A stretch of 64,000 nt of DNA from CBDCVY01 sp965223245 (GTDB lineage Bacteria; Nitrospinota; Nitrospinia; Nitrospinales; Nitrospinaceae): assembly GCA_965223245.1 (NCBI GenBank), contig CBDCVY010000013.1, positions 186,001 through 250,000 of the forward strand, given 5' to 3'. The notes beneath the pieces are model-generated. The model was given only the letters and a program-made list of their open reading frames with translations, searched no databases and was not told the origin of the DNA. Below, piece after piece: positions 15,287 to 24,416 of the stretch. The first letter of the stretch is position 1. Every line of letters starts with the position of its first letter. A program made the translations under genes and the position numbers.

Positions 15287-17395
15287 CTAAACCAAGAAAT
15301 ATAATAGGCCAGTCATCGCCACTAACCAAAATATCATTACTAATAATTGATGCTGGATGGTACGAGATTCCATTTCTCGCAGGATTTGCCCAGCAGCAAC
15401 TTGTTCTGCTACTTTTCCCACTTTCCGATCCAACCAGTGAATATCGACAATTCGCCACAACCGTCCGGCAAAGTACACAGTATAACTTGCTATAGAATGG
15501 ATAAAATGATCGATCACCCTTATATCCATAAATCGCCACAACCACCTGGCAAAATTCACAGTATAGGTTGCCATAGATTGAATGCAATGATCTATAATCT
15601 TTATATCAATATTTCTCCACAACCAGTGTGCGAATTTAACAGTTGGGGTTATCAAATAGGCATCATAAATTTCATCAAAGTATCCTTTATTCCAAAATAG
15701 GACGTACAACCCACTGCTTTTCGCTTTGGCTGGGGAGGAATGAGGTTGTGATCGAGTCTGTTTTGAGTATGCATAGAACCATCCTGCCACTGCAACGCCA
15801 AGAGAAACCACTAGCCAAAAAGAAAAGCCCTGCTGAACTGCACCTTCACCTAGGGCGACTCCTGGAAACTTCAAAGCCGGAGTAAGAAAGTTGGCGAACC
15901 AACTCCAAAATAGAGTCAATAGCACACCTGCAAAAACCGTAGCCAGTAAAATTCCAGTTAAAATAGAGACATTTAAAAGCTGCGGTTTAATAGATTGCAT
16001 TTCCAAACAATCCTTCTCTGAAGTGGGCAAGTATGTCTTTGGACCATGAGCAAAAAGCGACGTGATGCCTTTAAAAAGATATTGAGAAGCCACAAACACT
16101 GTGATTAAGCCAATGACTTTAAATCCTATAGAGGCAGAAGCAAACCCTGTGATTCCCCATAAATATTCATACGATCCCGAAAAAAGCACTAGCGGTGGGA
16201 TTAAGGCCAATAACAAGGCCCCGCTATATAAGACCCCCATGCCATCTGAGGTAGAGGGTTCATGATCACCGTGCCCAAGGCCCTGTTCCACTGATCGCAA
16301 ACTATTTCCTGTAGATAGAAAATAAAACGCTTTATAACACCCATGGGCAAGAAGATGGAAAATTGCAACTGCAAATGCGCCCAAACCGCAGGCCATGACC
16401 ATAAACCCGATTTGACTAATAGTGGAATAGGCCAACGATTTTTTGATGTCGGATTGAGGCAAGGAAACTATCCCGGCAAATATTGCGGTTGCGGCACCAA
16501 TAATGACAATGAATGTCATGGCCAACGGAGAAAGGATAATCAAAGGGCTCAATCGCACCAACAAAAAAGGACCCGCATTCACCATAGTAGCCGCATGAAT
16601 AAGTGCCGAGACCGGAGTCGGAGCTTCCATCGCCCCGGGTAACCAAACGTGAAACGGTATTTGTGCTGATTTTCCCATAGCCCCCATAAAAAGGAAGAAG
16701 GGAATCAGAGTCACGGGATTGATATGAAGATCCAAGCCCATCCACCCTAAGATATTGATGGTATGGTTCTGCATACTTTCAGCCTGGCTAAGAATAGTCT
16801 GGATATCGAGTGTGCCAAAGGTAAAGAAGGTTAAAATAATGCCAAAACTTAGCCCGACATCTGCGACTGAGTTTACGAGAAAAGCTTTGGTGGCTGCCCG
16901 GCCCGCTGAAGGTCTTTCAGCTGCGTGAGAAATCAAAAGATAGGAACAGACTCCCATGATTTCCCAACTAATCAGTAACATCAAAAGATTGCCACTCATG
17001 ACCAACAAAATCATAGAAAAAGTAAACAACGCAATGACGGCGAAAAAACGGTTATAGGATGACTCTCCAATCATATAACGCGAGGAATACACATGCACAA
17101 CACCACTCACTCCTGTGACCAAGAGCAGAATTAGAACGGTCAGTTGGTCTACGAACAGAGTTAAATCAATGGTCAAGGAGCCGGATTGAAAAAGGCGATA
17201 AAGAGAAATGGTAAACGACCCATTTCTTAACACTTCAATGAAAGCTGCAACTGATAACCCAAAGGATAGGCCGATGGCAGGAATCCCAATTCGGTGACTG
17301 TTTTGACCCCAACGACCTCCTCCAAGCAAAAGAATGAGAGAAGCCAAGAGGGGAAGCAAAGGAATGAGGAGATAAATTGCCATAATTTCCCTCAA
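15287..17395 (-). CDS. NuoL/DabB-like antiporter subunit with triplicated C-terminal motif
   Basis: A 702-aa NuoL-family protein. The N-terminal NADHQ-oxidoreductase-chain-5 domain (LYRLFQSGSLTIDLTLFVDQL) precedes the Proton_antipo_M core, with Glu in LLISWEIMGVCSYLLI and Lys in AMGKSAQIPFHVWLPG; then more membrane helices. The C-terminal region normally carries one amphipathic unit (LWR..DI..ID) before the last helix; here it occurs three times in a perfect 27-residue period, then a final helix. In DAB systems the NuoL-like protein DabB partners DabA, and dabA is in the same run, so this is the likeliest DabB equivalent. It overlaps the MnhD-like gene by 4 bp. Confidence 0.85.
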   Translation of the reverse strand: MREIMAIYLLIPLLPLLASLILLLGGGRWGQNSHRIGIPAIGLSFGLSVAAFIEVLRNGSFTISLYRLFQSGSLTIDLTLFVDQLTVLILLLVTGVSGVVHVYSSRYMIGESSYNRFFAVIALFTFSMILLVMSGNLLMLLISWEIMGVCSYLLISHAAERPSAGRAATKAFLVNSVADVGLSFGIILTFFTFGTLDIQTILSQAESMQNHTINILGWMGLDLHINPVTLIPFFLFMGAMGKSAQIPFHVWLPGAMEAPTPVSALIHAATMVNAGPFLLVRLSPLIILSPLAMTFIVIIGAATAIFAGIVSLPQSDIKKSLAYSTISQIGFMVMACGLGAFAVAIFHLLAHGCYKAFYFLSTGNSLRSVEQGLGHGDHEPSTSDGMGVLYSGALLLALIPPLVLFSGSYEYLWGITGFASASIGFKVIGLITVFVASQYLFKGITSLFAHGPKTYLPTSEKDCLEMQSIKPQLLNVSILTGILLATVFAGVLLTLFWSWFANFLTPALKFPGVALGEGAVQQGFSFWLVVSLGVAVAGWFYAYSKQTRSQPHSSPAKAKSSGLYVLFWNKGYFDEIYDAYLITPTVKFAHWLWRNIDIKIIDHCIQSMATYTVNFARWLWRFMDIRVIDHFIHSIASYTVYFAGRLWRIVDIHWLDRKVGKVAEQVAAGQILREMESRTIQHQLLVMIFWLVAMTGLLYFLV
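15392..15634 (-). repeat. Three in-frame 81-bp tandem units in the NuoL-like gene
   Basis: Units at 15554-15634, 15473-15553 and 15392-15472 each begin at the Phe of FAHWLWR, FARWLWR and FAGRLWR. They encode 27 residues with the pattern FA.WLWR..DI..ID..I.S.A.YTV; the third decays at its end. The first two are the most alike, suggesting a fairly recent duplication. Confidence 0.85.
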
Positions 17396-18861
17396 AGACC
17401 TGGTGGAAGAGCATGGTTCAACAAGTGTTGAACCATGGGAGCACTAAATATACCAAGAATCATGATTGCTGCGGACGTGATACCAAGAGTCAGTTTGAAT
17501 GAGAGCGGAATTGCCCCAAACTGTATCTCCGATTGAGTTGATGATTGGCGGAAGATGCGCTCAAACAGTTTGACAAAATAGGCAAGTGTCAAAAGCGTGG
17601 AAAGAAGCACGGCCGCTACCGAAAGATAATTGCCTCCTTCTAATGCTCCCAGAATGATGTACCATTTGCCAAAAAAACCTCCAGTAGGAGGCAGGCCAAT
17701 CATACCTAAGGCTATAACAATTAAAGACCCGGTCAGCCAGGGGGCTTGTTTCCCTACACGCCCAATGTCATCAATAGTTCTTATGCCATATTGAAAAAAG
17801 GCAACGCCTGCTAAAAAAAATAAAGCAGCTTGCATAACGGCATCGTTCAATAAATAAAAAATTCCTCCGGCAAACCCAGTTGAGTTACCTTGGCTGATTC
17901 CAATGAGAATAATGCCGATGTGCGAAATTCCTCCATAAGAAAACATCATTTTTATATCCCGCTGGGCCAAAGCCAGGCTTGCACCTATTACCGCAGCTAA
18001 TGCTCCAATAACTTCCATCAGTAGCAAAATAGGAATATTGTAAATAACTATGGACGCATTTAAGACCCAATAAATTATTCGGACCCATGCCAATAAGGCC
18101 ACTTTAGTGAGGAGTGGTGCCAAGATAGGGGAAACAGAATCAGGAGCATAGGTATAAGCATCCGGCATCCAGGCATGGAACGGTACTAAGGCCATCTTGA
18201 TCCCCAAGCCAATAAACATAAAAAGCAGTCCACCCACCAGAGCTTTTGACCCTAGTAATAAGGGAAGCCTTTCTGCAATGTCAGTCATATTCAGTGTACC
18301 ACTCACTGCATAGAGATAACTAACCCCTAAAAGATAAAGGGAAGCCCCAAGGGTTCCCAATATAAGATAGCGAAATGCTGCAAACAGTGCTCTTCCGCCA
18401 GCGACACCTACAAGTGCGTAACTGGAGATAGCCGCAACTTCTAAAAACACGAACAGATTGAATAAATCCCTAGCGAAAACAATGCCGGTCAAGGCGGATA
18501 CTAATAACAAAATTAGTGTGTAGTAATGAACGATCCGGCCACCCAGAGCTTTGGGAGAAGTGGTTCCAGTAAACATCACACCCAGGAAACCCAAGACACT
18601 CAATAACACCAACATGACACTTGCTAATCCATCAGCTACCCACTCAATGCCGAGGGGCACAGTCCAACCACTAAACACATACCGCACCTCTCCATGATAA
18701 GTAACGTTATAAAGATTCCAAATAGAGACCAGAACCATAGCGGCAAGAATTGCTACAGAAATGGGATAGCTCCAGTGACGGTGTTTTAGACAAACCACTG
18801 GCATGGAGATAGCGGCAAACAATGGGAGAAGAAATAATATTGCGGGAAGTTGATGACTCAT
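17392..18861 (-). CDS. mnhD: MnhD/MrpD-like antiporter subunit
   Basis: A 489-aa protein with about 14 membrane helices. The Proton_antipo_M core carries Glu in NLFVFLEVAAISSYALVG and Lys in LGIKMALVPFHAWMPDAY, with Lys again in LTKVALLAWVRI. It follows mnhC with a 4-bp overlap, as in Mrp and archaeal Mbh operons, which identifies it as D rather than NuoN. It should form one ion channel of the membrane arm and, with the C subunit, the site most studied for Na+/H+ exchange. Ion choice (H+ or Na+) cannot be read from the sequence. Confidence 0.88.
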   Translation of the reverse strand: MSHQLPAILFLLPLFAAISMPVVCLKHRHWSYPISVAILAAMVLVSIWNLYNVTYHGEVRYVFSGWTVPLGIEWVADGLASVMLVLLSVLGFLGVMFTGTTSPKALGGRIVHYYTLILLLVSALTGIVFARDLFNLFVFLEVAAISSYALVGVAGGRALFAAFRYLILGTLGASLYLLGVSYLYAVSGTLNMTDIAERLPLLLGSKALVGGLLFMFIGLGIKMALVPFHAWMPDAYTYAPDSVSPILAPLLTKVALLAWVRIIYWVLNASIVIYNIPILLLMEVIGALAAVIGASLALAQRDIKMMFSYGGISHIGIILIGISQGNSTGFAGGIFYLLNDAVMQAALFFLAGVAFFQYGIRTIDDIGRVGKQAPWLTGSLIVIALGMIGLPPTGGFFGKWYIILGALEGGNYLSVAAVLLSTLLTLAYFVKLFERIFRQSSTQSEIQFGAIPLSFKLTLGITSAAIMILGIFSAPMVQHLLNHALPPGL

Positions 18862-19235
18862 TCTATTCTTTCAAGAATTTTTTGTTCGTCAAGGCTTCCA
18901 TATTTTCTGTAGATCGCCGCGCACAAGGCTAATCCCACGCCCGTGGTTGCCACGCCAACCACAATAGCAGTCAACGTCAAGACATGAGGTAACGGATTTG
19001 CGTAAATGGCCGCTTGCACCGGCTCCGTTGTTGACAGGAGTACGGGAACCGTCGCGCCCTTCTTTGCGCTGATAGACACCAGAAAAAAAATCACGCTGGT
19101 TTGCACCAAATACAATCCGATGAGTTTTTTAACGAGATTGTACCGCGTAACCATAATATAAAAGCCCCACAGAAAAAGGATGACAAACGTCAAAAAATTG
19201 GGTCGTTGAAGAACTGCCAAAAATGTATCAACCAT
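18858..19235 (-). CDS. mnhC: MnhC/MrpC (NuoK-like) subunit
   Basis: A 125-aa protein with three membrane helices (FVILFLWGFYIMVTRYNLVK; LIGLYLVQTSVIFFLVSIS; LTLTAIVVGVATTGVGLALCAA), the NuoK/MnhC fold. The conserved region preceding helix 3 (DPLPHALTLTAIVI in relatives) appears as ANPLPHVLTLTAIVVGVATT. It overlaps mnhB by 8 bp and mnhD by 4 bp. Confidence 0.9.
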   Translation of the reverse strand: MVDTFLAVLQRPNFLTFVILFLWGFYIMVTRYNLVKKLIGLYLVQTSVIFFLVSISAKKGATVPVLLSTTEPVQAAIYANPLPHVLTLTAIVVGVATTGVGLALCAAIYRKYGSLDEQKILERIE

Positions 19236-19680
19236 TTATTGAATCCTCGATAATCTCTTCAGCAGATAAGCTAAACACAATAGAAACGGCTGTTACCGCA
19301 ACGTCTACCGCCACACCGATTTGCGTGAGTACAATTCCCAACGATCTTCGAGAAGCAGTTTCAAGACCTGGAATTTCCAAATTTGCATAATTGAGAAACT
19401 CTCCACCACCAATCATGCACAATCCACCTACCCCTGCGTAGATCAACATTCCGACCCCATCCCCATGTAGAATACTTTTAGCCATTTGTCCCCGTGAAGC
19501 ATTATGACCAAAAATCAAAACTGATAGGATCATACCCGTCCCTAGAATTACCCCACCCACAAACCCTCCTCCTGGTCCGTATTGCCCAAAAAATAATACG
19601 TATATCCCAAAAATTTGGACCACCGGGATGAGAAAGCGGCCTAAGGTTTGTACGATAATACTGTCGTGTTGGCGTATCAT
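19228..19680 (-). CDS. mnhB: MnhB/MrpB subunit
   Basis: A 150-aa protein, MnhB domain (PF04039). The N-terminus IVQTLGRFLIPVVQIFGIYV and the signature GQYGPGGGFVGGVILG (family: GH..PGGGF.GG) are clear, with four membrane helices in all. It overlaps the fused D/E-type gene and mnhC by 4 and 8 bp. The last residues (SAEEIIEDSING) are acidic. Confidence 0.93.
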   Translation of the reverse strand: MIRQHDSIIVQTLGRFLIPVVQIFGIYVLFFGQYGPGGGFVGGVILGTGMILSVLIFGHNASRGQMAKSILHGDGVGMLIYAGVGGLCMIGGGEFLNYANLEIPGLETASRRSLGIVLTQIGVAVDVAVTAVSIVFSLSAEEIIEDSING

Positions 19681-20198
19681 TTCGCTTGTCTCCTAAGCAG
19701 TAAAGCACAAGCAATACCCGCCGCAAAAATCACCACGGTTTCGATCATCGTATCAAGTGATCGATAGTCCATCAGAACTGAAGTTACAACATTCGGAGTG
19801 TGGGTATTCCGATAGCTCTGCTCGAGATAGGTCGGCGAAATATGAACACTCGCTGGAGAATTCGGGTCCCCATATCCGGGAAGATCGTTTGCGGCATAGA
19901 GTAAGAGAATTCCCAAGAGAGGAAAAACAATTAATGTTGTTAAAGAAGGAGGAGGCCGCCGAAGTCGAGTATCTTTGGGAGCAGTACGAAATAGAGTCAA
20001 TAGAAATAGAACAGTTGCTAACCCTGCTCCTACTACGGCTTCCACGAAGGCGACATCCACAGCTCCTAACCACCCCCATACTAACGACAGGAAAAAACTG
20101 TAAGAGCCCAAAAGCAAAATGGCACTCATCAAATCCTTGACGAGTATGGCACCCGCGGCAGTAGCAAGCAGAAGTAAGAGTAAAGGAATTTCGATCAT
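19677..20198 (-). CDS. Fused MbhD/MbhE-like subunit (MrpA C-terminal part, DUF4040)
   Basis: A 173-aa protein from the ATG at 20198, which has AAGGA upstream and overlaps mnhG's stop (ATGA); a TTG at 20216 is less likely. The N-terminal half is DUF4040/MbhD-like (KDLMSAILLLGSYSFFLSLV, then GAVDVAFVEAVVGAGLATVL). The C-terminal half is MbhE-like (HTPNVVTSVLMDYRSLDTMI and ETVVIFAAGI), the stretch that ends canonical MrpA. So MrpA's NuoL-like part has been split off, and its C-terminal part is this gene. The order E-F-G-D/E-B-C-D matches archaeal Mbh/Mbs antiporter modules. Confidence 0.85.
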   Translation of the reverse strand: MIEIPLLLLLLATAAGAILVKDLMSAILLLGSYSFFLSLVWGWLGAVDVAFVEAVVGAGLATVLFLLTLFRTAPKDTRLRRPPPSLTTLIVFPLLGILLLYAANDLPGYGDPNSPASVHISPTYLEQSYRNTHTPNVVTSVLMDYRSLDTMIETVVIFAAGIACALLLRRQAK

Positions 20199-20494
20199 GA
20201 GGATTCCTTTTTCCAAGGTTTTAAACCAGATCGGAGAGCCGCGCGTACCGTGGCATGGGCGATGCCCGGATTTAAAATATAAAGCAAGACCAACACCACA
20301 AGAATTTTTAGCATATTTTTGCCCAGTCCTTCATGCAAGGCGATTCCAATTAACATCAAAAAGGCTCCAATGGAGTCCGTTAAGGATACGGCATGAGAGC
20401 GACTAAACACATCGGGCAATCGAATCACACCAATCGCAGCAACAATCAGAAAAAACAATCCTGCTACTATAAAAATAATTGAAAGTATATCCAT
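20195..20494 (-). CDS. mnhG: MnhG/MrpG subunit
   Basis: A 99-aa protein, MnhG family. The helix FIVAGLFFLIVAAIGVIRLP leads into the hallmark RLPDVFSRSHAVSLTDSIGAFLM (family: RLPD...R.HA.....G), followed by a third helix. It starts 1 bp after mnhF and overlaps the next gene by 4 bp. Confidence 0.93.
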   Translation of the reverse strand: MDILSIIFIVAGLFFLIVAAIGVIRLPDVFSRSHAVSLTDSIGAFLMLIGIALHEGLGKNMLKILVVLVLLYILNPGIAHATVRAALRSGLKPWKKESS

Positions 20495-20495
20495 G

Positions 20496-20762
20496 CTACG
20501 GAAGTCCTTTTTCTTCCAAATATTTGGCTACGGCAAGTGCTCCGACTAAATTTAACAGGGCGTACCCGGTTGAGATATCAATAAACATATCGACTCGATC
20601 AAAATAAATTCCAATGACAATAAGTAGAATAATTGCCTTGGTGGAAATGCCATTGAGACCTAACACACGATCAAAAATTGTGGGGCCCCGCAGGACACGG
20701 TAAAGATACGCACCAATAAGAATAGCCAGCAACACCAAAACGTAGAAAAGAAAAGTTTTCAT
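20496..20762 (-). CDS. mnhF: MnhF/MrpF subunit
   Basis: An 88-aa protein with three membrane helices and the conserved YRVLRGPTIFDRVLGLN motif (family: R...GP....R..A.D) and Asp in IGIYFDRVDMFIDISTGYAL. Overlaps mnhE by 4 bp. Confidence 0.92.
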   Translation of the reverse strand: MKTFLFYVLVLLAILIGAYLYRVLRGPTIFDRVLGLNGISTKAIILLIVIGIYFDRVDMFIDISTGYALLNLVGALAVAKYLEEKGLP

Positions 20763-21265
20763 AAATCCGGCTCTTCGTCCTTAAAAATATTAGCAATTTT
20801 CGTTTCCATTTGCTTGCTTGTAACATCTTCGCCTAAAACTTTATCCATCGCGTGAACAATGAGGTTGTTACCGTCAACCTCCGCGGTAATCGTCCCGGGA
20901 GTTAACGTAATAGAATTACCGAAAAGAACAACGGCTCCGTGGTGACGCAATTTTGATTCTACAGAAATCAAATGAGGAGCAATAGGAAGTGCAGGATGCA
21001 AAATAAGCTTGGACAAATGAATGCCGCTTTGAAAGATTTTATAAAAAAGCCATGGAAAGTAAGGGAGGATTCTGAGCCACAATTTAAATTTAGGAACAAA
21101 AGGTGAATGACCAGAATTGACCCAGGCTACCACGAAAGAAAAAATAATTCCCAAGCTAAGATGAATCCATTCAAAGCTTGCAGACAACAAAACCCAAAAC
21201 ACAAATAGTGCCAGAGCTTTTAAAAACAGGAATTTTGATGATATTGGTCTAGGTCGAATAACCAT
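20759..21265 (-). CDS. mnhE: MnhE/MrpE subunit
   Basis: A 168-aa protein, MnhE family (PF01899). N-terminal hydrophobic helices precede the conserved block NSITLTPGTITAEVDGNNLI with LIVHAMDK (family: LTPGT.......L.VH.LD). It is the first antiporter subunit, 139 bp after dabA's stop on the same strand; no terminator is evident in that gap, so read-through from dabA is plausible. Confidence 0.93.
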   Translation of the reverse strand: MVIRPRPISSKFLFLKALALFVFWVLLSASFEWIHLSLGIIFSFVVAWVNSGHSPFVPKFKLWLRILPYFPWLFYKIFQSGIHLSKLILHPALPIAPHLISVESKLRHHGAVVLFGNSITLTPGTITAEVDGNNLIVHAMDKVLGEDVTSKQMETKIANIFKDEEPDL

Positions 21266-21404
21266 AAAATTATTAGAAACGTATTTAATTGCAGAATATC
21301 AGTGGTTTACGATTTTTCCAATAAAAAACCAGTCGGAAACTTAAAATGAAACATCTATATTCTTGAAATTTCCAAACACCAATCTTCGATATTAAAAAGT
21401 TTAA

Positions 21405-24400
21405 TTAAATATTTAGCGTTTCCCAGGTTGCGTTCGGATTGTACCGATGAAACTCAAACCTATGACAATCCAAGGCCACAAGATTAAGCCATTGGTTATG
21501 AAACAACTGTTGAAGGATCGAGTGTTTTTGAATGATAGATGAGATTACGCTTGTCGTTTGTTCGATGACAGCTAAAAGTCGCATCGGTTCATGATAATGT
21601 ATGTCCCCATCATTGACAGTTTGTAAGGGGAATCCCATTTGCAAATCACTTTGGGTTCCCAGCATCATCCCAACACCCCCAACAACATTATGCAGCACTT
21701 TACTCGCACTACCATACTTATAGGGATCGACTGCAGAAAAATAATAACCGGTATTAATCCACTCGCCAACAATTAAGGGTGCTGTCATAATTTTTTCAAG
21801 GATGGCCCCTTCAGGATCAGCAATAGGATCATAAGAATGCAAGAAGACCCGACCTCCTAAATCTAAGCCTTTGGTTAGTTTTCGTCTTCCGATGAGAAAC
21901 GCACCGTTGCCCGCCAATCCCCACTCCGGTCGAGTATTCGCCCAATCGCAACTGCGTTCGTCTACATGTGCAAAAGCCTCTTTTGGAGAAATTTCAGTCG
22001 GAGCACTGGGAATACGTCGACATCGCTCAAGAGCCTGCTTCGCGCCAGCTTCTTTGAGATCCTTGTTTAATGCCTGAAAATCTTCTTTATGTGAATCAGG
22101 AAATTCCTCTAGATCGTAAAACTCGACCCGATCAGTTGTCGTATTATGTTTGCCTGGAAGAAACCAGGTGTCATCAGGGATAGGCAATCCTTTTTCCTTG
22201 AGAATACGACGAACTTCAGGTTCATTCGCCATGGCGGCAAAAACTCGAGCGTTTGCATCTCCCGGTCTTCCACCGCAAGCTCCGCAATCCAAGGCCCCAT
22301 AATAAGGATTATTGTCTGTCTCACTTCCATGGCCACAGAGGCACACTAACCGTGCAAAATTTTTGGTAAGTCCCATAGCACGCAAACCATTTTCAATAAA
22401 TGTGGCTCGTTCCGTAAGAGTAAATCCTTGAGAAAGACCGTCAGGAATGTCTTCGGCAATCACTTCTCCGACCCTTGGGTTCTGTGGATTAGATGGAGTA
22501 GAAATTGAGATTCGGGTCGGAACCCTTTGAGCTAACCAACCCTGTATAGTTGAAGTCATCCCACGAAATGTTTTTTGGAACAAGGTCTTGCCCACCAATC
22601 CCAAACTAAAAAAGAACCCTAAGACATCAATCACCATCATTGACCCGATAGGATGGTGTTTCAGATCATGAAAAATATGGTGCCCCAGTTGGGTCCAGCG
22701 AGTACCAGATGAATATTTTTCTAAGGCAGCTCCTTCACCCGGCCGAGGTGTTTCCATCACCGCATGATTGGGAGTTAATAATACCGGACATAAAGCGTCC
22801 CGTAAATTACCATCAAAAGCTTGATGGCTTATGGGAATACCAAAAAACCCTGCAAACCCGAACGTTTCATAGGGACCTTGGGCTTCCAGATGACGACGAA
22901 ATGATTCAGAACGTACATCAATACAAAAAACTAATTGCGCATGGGGACGAATTTTCAATTCGGGTATCGTTTCGCGATGTGCAGAAATATTTTTCAGAAT
23001 CTTCTCTCGAAAGGAATCTTCGTAAGCTTCAATCCATACCTGCCCATGCTGATCAGCAGGAAAATGATCTAACCATTGCAGTAATTTTTGGGTATCAGAA
23101 TGTGAAAGTCTTTGAACTTCTCCTGGAGTTAGCTCAAGAAACTGTGCCAAATGGAATAATCTCCAGGCATTCCGACATTTTAACTTTTTTATGGGATCCT
23201 CAGATTGGACTCCATGTCCAATAAGTTGATAGTATTCTTTGGATCGGTCATTCCAGTAGGTAGTCAGGGAAGAAGCCGTACCATCAATTCCCCACTCTTG
23301 TTGGCATTTAATGTTGGTAAATTCCACTTCATAGAATAAACGCACCGCCAGATATTGGATGGTGTCAATGGGGTATTTTTGTTGCGCATGGTATGTTGGG
23401 TGTTCACCAAGCCACCGTATGTATCGTGTCCAACCTGGTAATAATGATAGTTGCCTTGAAAGATAATCTTTCCATTGTTCCTGAGGGATTTCGAGTTGGT
23501 GCAAACAGGAATAGATCGTGTCCTCTGGAACTGCTGGGAGGCTATGAACTTTTTGGGAAAATTCTTTAATTCCAAGAAGCTGGCCTGAAAAATCTTTTTG
23601 TGCCAGGTTCTTCCATGCTTGATAGAAACCTTCTTCTCGACCAGGCATTTGCCAGCCGGCTAATCCTTCATCGACAAACGCCGTTACCCATTTGATGAGC
23701 TGATTATTAATCTGTTCAACCAATCCACCTTCAGTCAAATTATCAACCCAATCGCTGATGGTCCTTAGAGAGGATAAGGAAATTGATGAAGACGTTTGGG
23801 AATGCGAACCCTCAGATATTTGAGATGAGGGACTAAGATCCGATAGACCTAAAGCGACACACACGCTTTGCCATAATCTTGTCAGGTAGGTCTCTTCCGG
23901 ACACTCCGGGTGTCCCTTATATTCTTTGATAATTTTTTCAATAATTTGTTTCCGGGAATTCTCGGAAAGATCCTTGCGAAACTGTTTTGTAGCTCCACCA
24001 CCGTTTAATTCCCATTCCAGGAGGGATAGTGGCAATTCCTCGAAGCCAAAAAGCACGTGCAATTGCCAAACATCCTTAGAGGAAACTTTCCGGTCTCCAA
24101 CTTCAATAGAACCTTGTTCATCCAGGCGAGGTCCCACTCTGGAAAAAGCACGTTCAAAACTTTCTCGGGTAATACGGCCATTTTGGTAAAATTGGCGATA
24201 CTCTTCATTCGGGAGGTACCCATTACCACCGAGGAGATCCTTGCCTTTTCGCACCGCCTGATCAAAAGACAGATATTCCAAACCATGAATGGGATTTTGC
24301 GCGACCATGGTTCGCATGGGCCAAAATGGCGCAATCGGCTCACTGGCGTCCAAAACTATTTGGCGAACTTGATCACGATCTTCTGGAGAAAGGGACTTTA

Positions 24401-24416
24401 CTAAAATAGTACTCAT
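21405..24416 (-). CDS. dabA: DabA, inorganic-carbon transporter zinc subunit (DUF2309)
   Basis: A 1003-aa protein, the usual DabA size. The zinc/active-site set of the family is visible: Cys498 and Asp500 (FCIDVRSE), His696 (CGHGSE) and Cys711 (ALDCGACGG); the 2- and 15-residue spacings are those of characterised DabA. DabA is a carbonic-anhydrase-like cytoplasmic subunit that, with a NuoL-like membrane partner, drives one-way CO2 hydration and so traps bicarbonate. Here it heads a minus-strand run with a full Mrp/Mbh-type module plus NuoL- and NuoM-like genes, and a beta-carbonic anhydrase diverges from it. The ATG at 24416 lacks a strong Shine-Dalgarno. Function as a DIC pump is well supported; energy source is inferred. 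Confidence 0.95.
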   Translation of the reverse strand: MSTILVKSLSPEDRDQVRQIVLDASEPIAPFWPMRTMVAQNPIHGLEYLSFDQAVRKGKDLLGGNGYLPNEEYRQFYQNGRITRESFERAFSRVGPRLDEQGSIEVGDRKVSSKDVWQLHVLFGFEELPLSLLEWELNGGGATKQFRKDLSENSRKQIIEKIIKEYKGHPECPEETYLTRLWQSVCVALGLSDLSPSSQISEGSHSQTSSSISLSSLRTISDWVDNLTEGGLVEQINNQLIKWVTAFVDEGLAGWQMPGREEGFYQAWKNLAQKDFSGQLLGIKEFSQKVHSLPAVPEDTIYSCLHQLEIPQEQWKDYLSRQLSLLPGWTRYIRWLGEHPTYHAQQKYPIDTIQYLAVRLFYEVEFTNIKCQQEWGIDGTASSLTTYWNDRSKEYYQLIGHGVQSEDPIKKLKCRNAWRLFHLAQFLELTPGEVQRLSHSDTQKLLQWLDHFPADQHGQVWIEAYEDSFREKILKNISAHRETIPELKIRPHAQLVFCIDVRSESFRRHLEAQGPYETFGFAGFFGIPISHQAFDGNLRDALCPVLLTPNHAVMETPRPGEGAALEKYSSGTRWTQLGHHIFHDLKHHPIGSMMVIDVLGFFFSLGLVGKTLFQKTFRGMTSTIQGWLAQRVPTRISISTPSNPQNPRVGEVIAEDIPDGLSQGFTLTERATFIENGLRAMGLTKNFARLVCLCGHGSETDNNPYYGALDCGACGGRPGDANARVFAAMANEPEVRRILKEKGLPIPDDTWFLPGKHNTTTDRVEFYDLEEFPDSHKEDFQALNKDLKEAGAKQALERCRRIPSAPTEISPKEAFAHVDERSCDWANTRPEWGLAGNGAFLIGRRKLTKGLDLGGRVFLHSYDPIADPEGAILEKIMTAPLIVGEWINTGYYFSAVDPYKYGSASKVLHNVVGGVGMMLGTQSDLQMGFPLQTVNDGDIHYHEPMRLLAVIEQTTSVISSIIQKHSILQQLFHNQWLNLVALDCHRFEFHRYNPNATWETLNI

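Noticed and set aside
15392..15634. CRISPR-like array from the 81-bp tandem units
   Set aside because: The repeats are in-frame coding units without spacers of a fixed non-repeat type; no CRISPR array was seen anywhere in the window.
13692..18861. Reading the NuoL, NuoM and MnhD genes as part of respiratory complex I
   Set aside because: No nuoA-I genes are present; the neighbours are Mrp E, F, G, B, C and dabA, which point to an antiporter/carbon-uptake complex.
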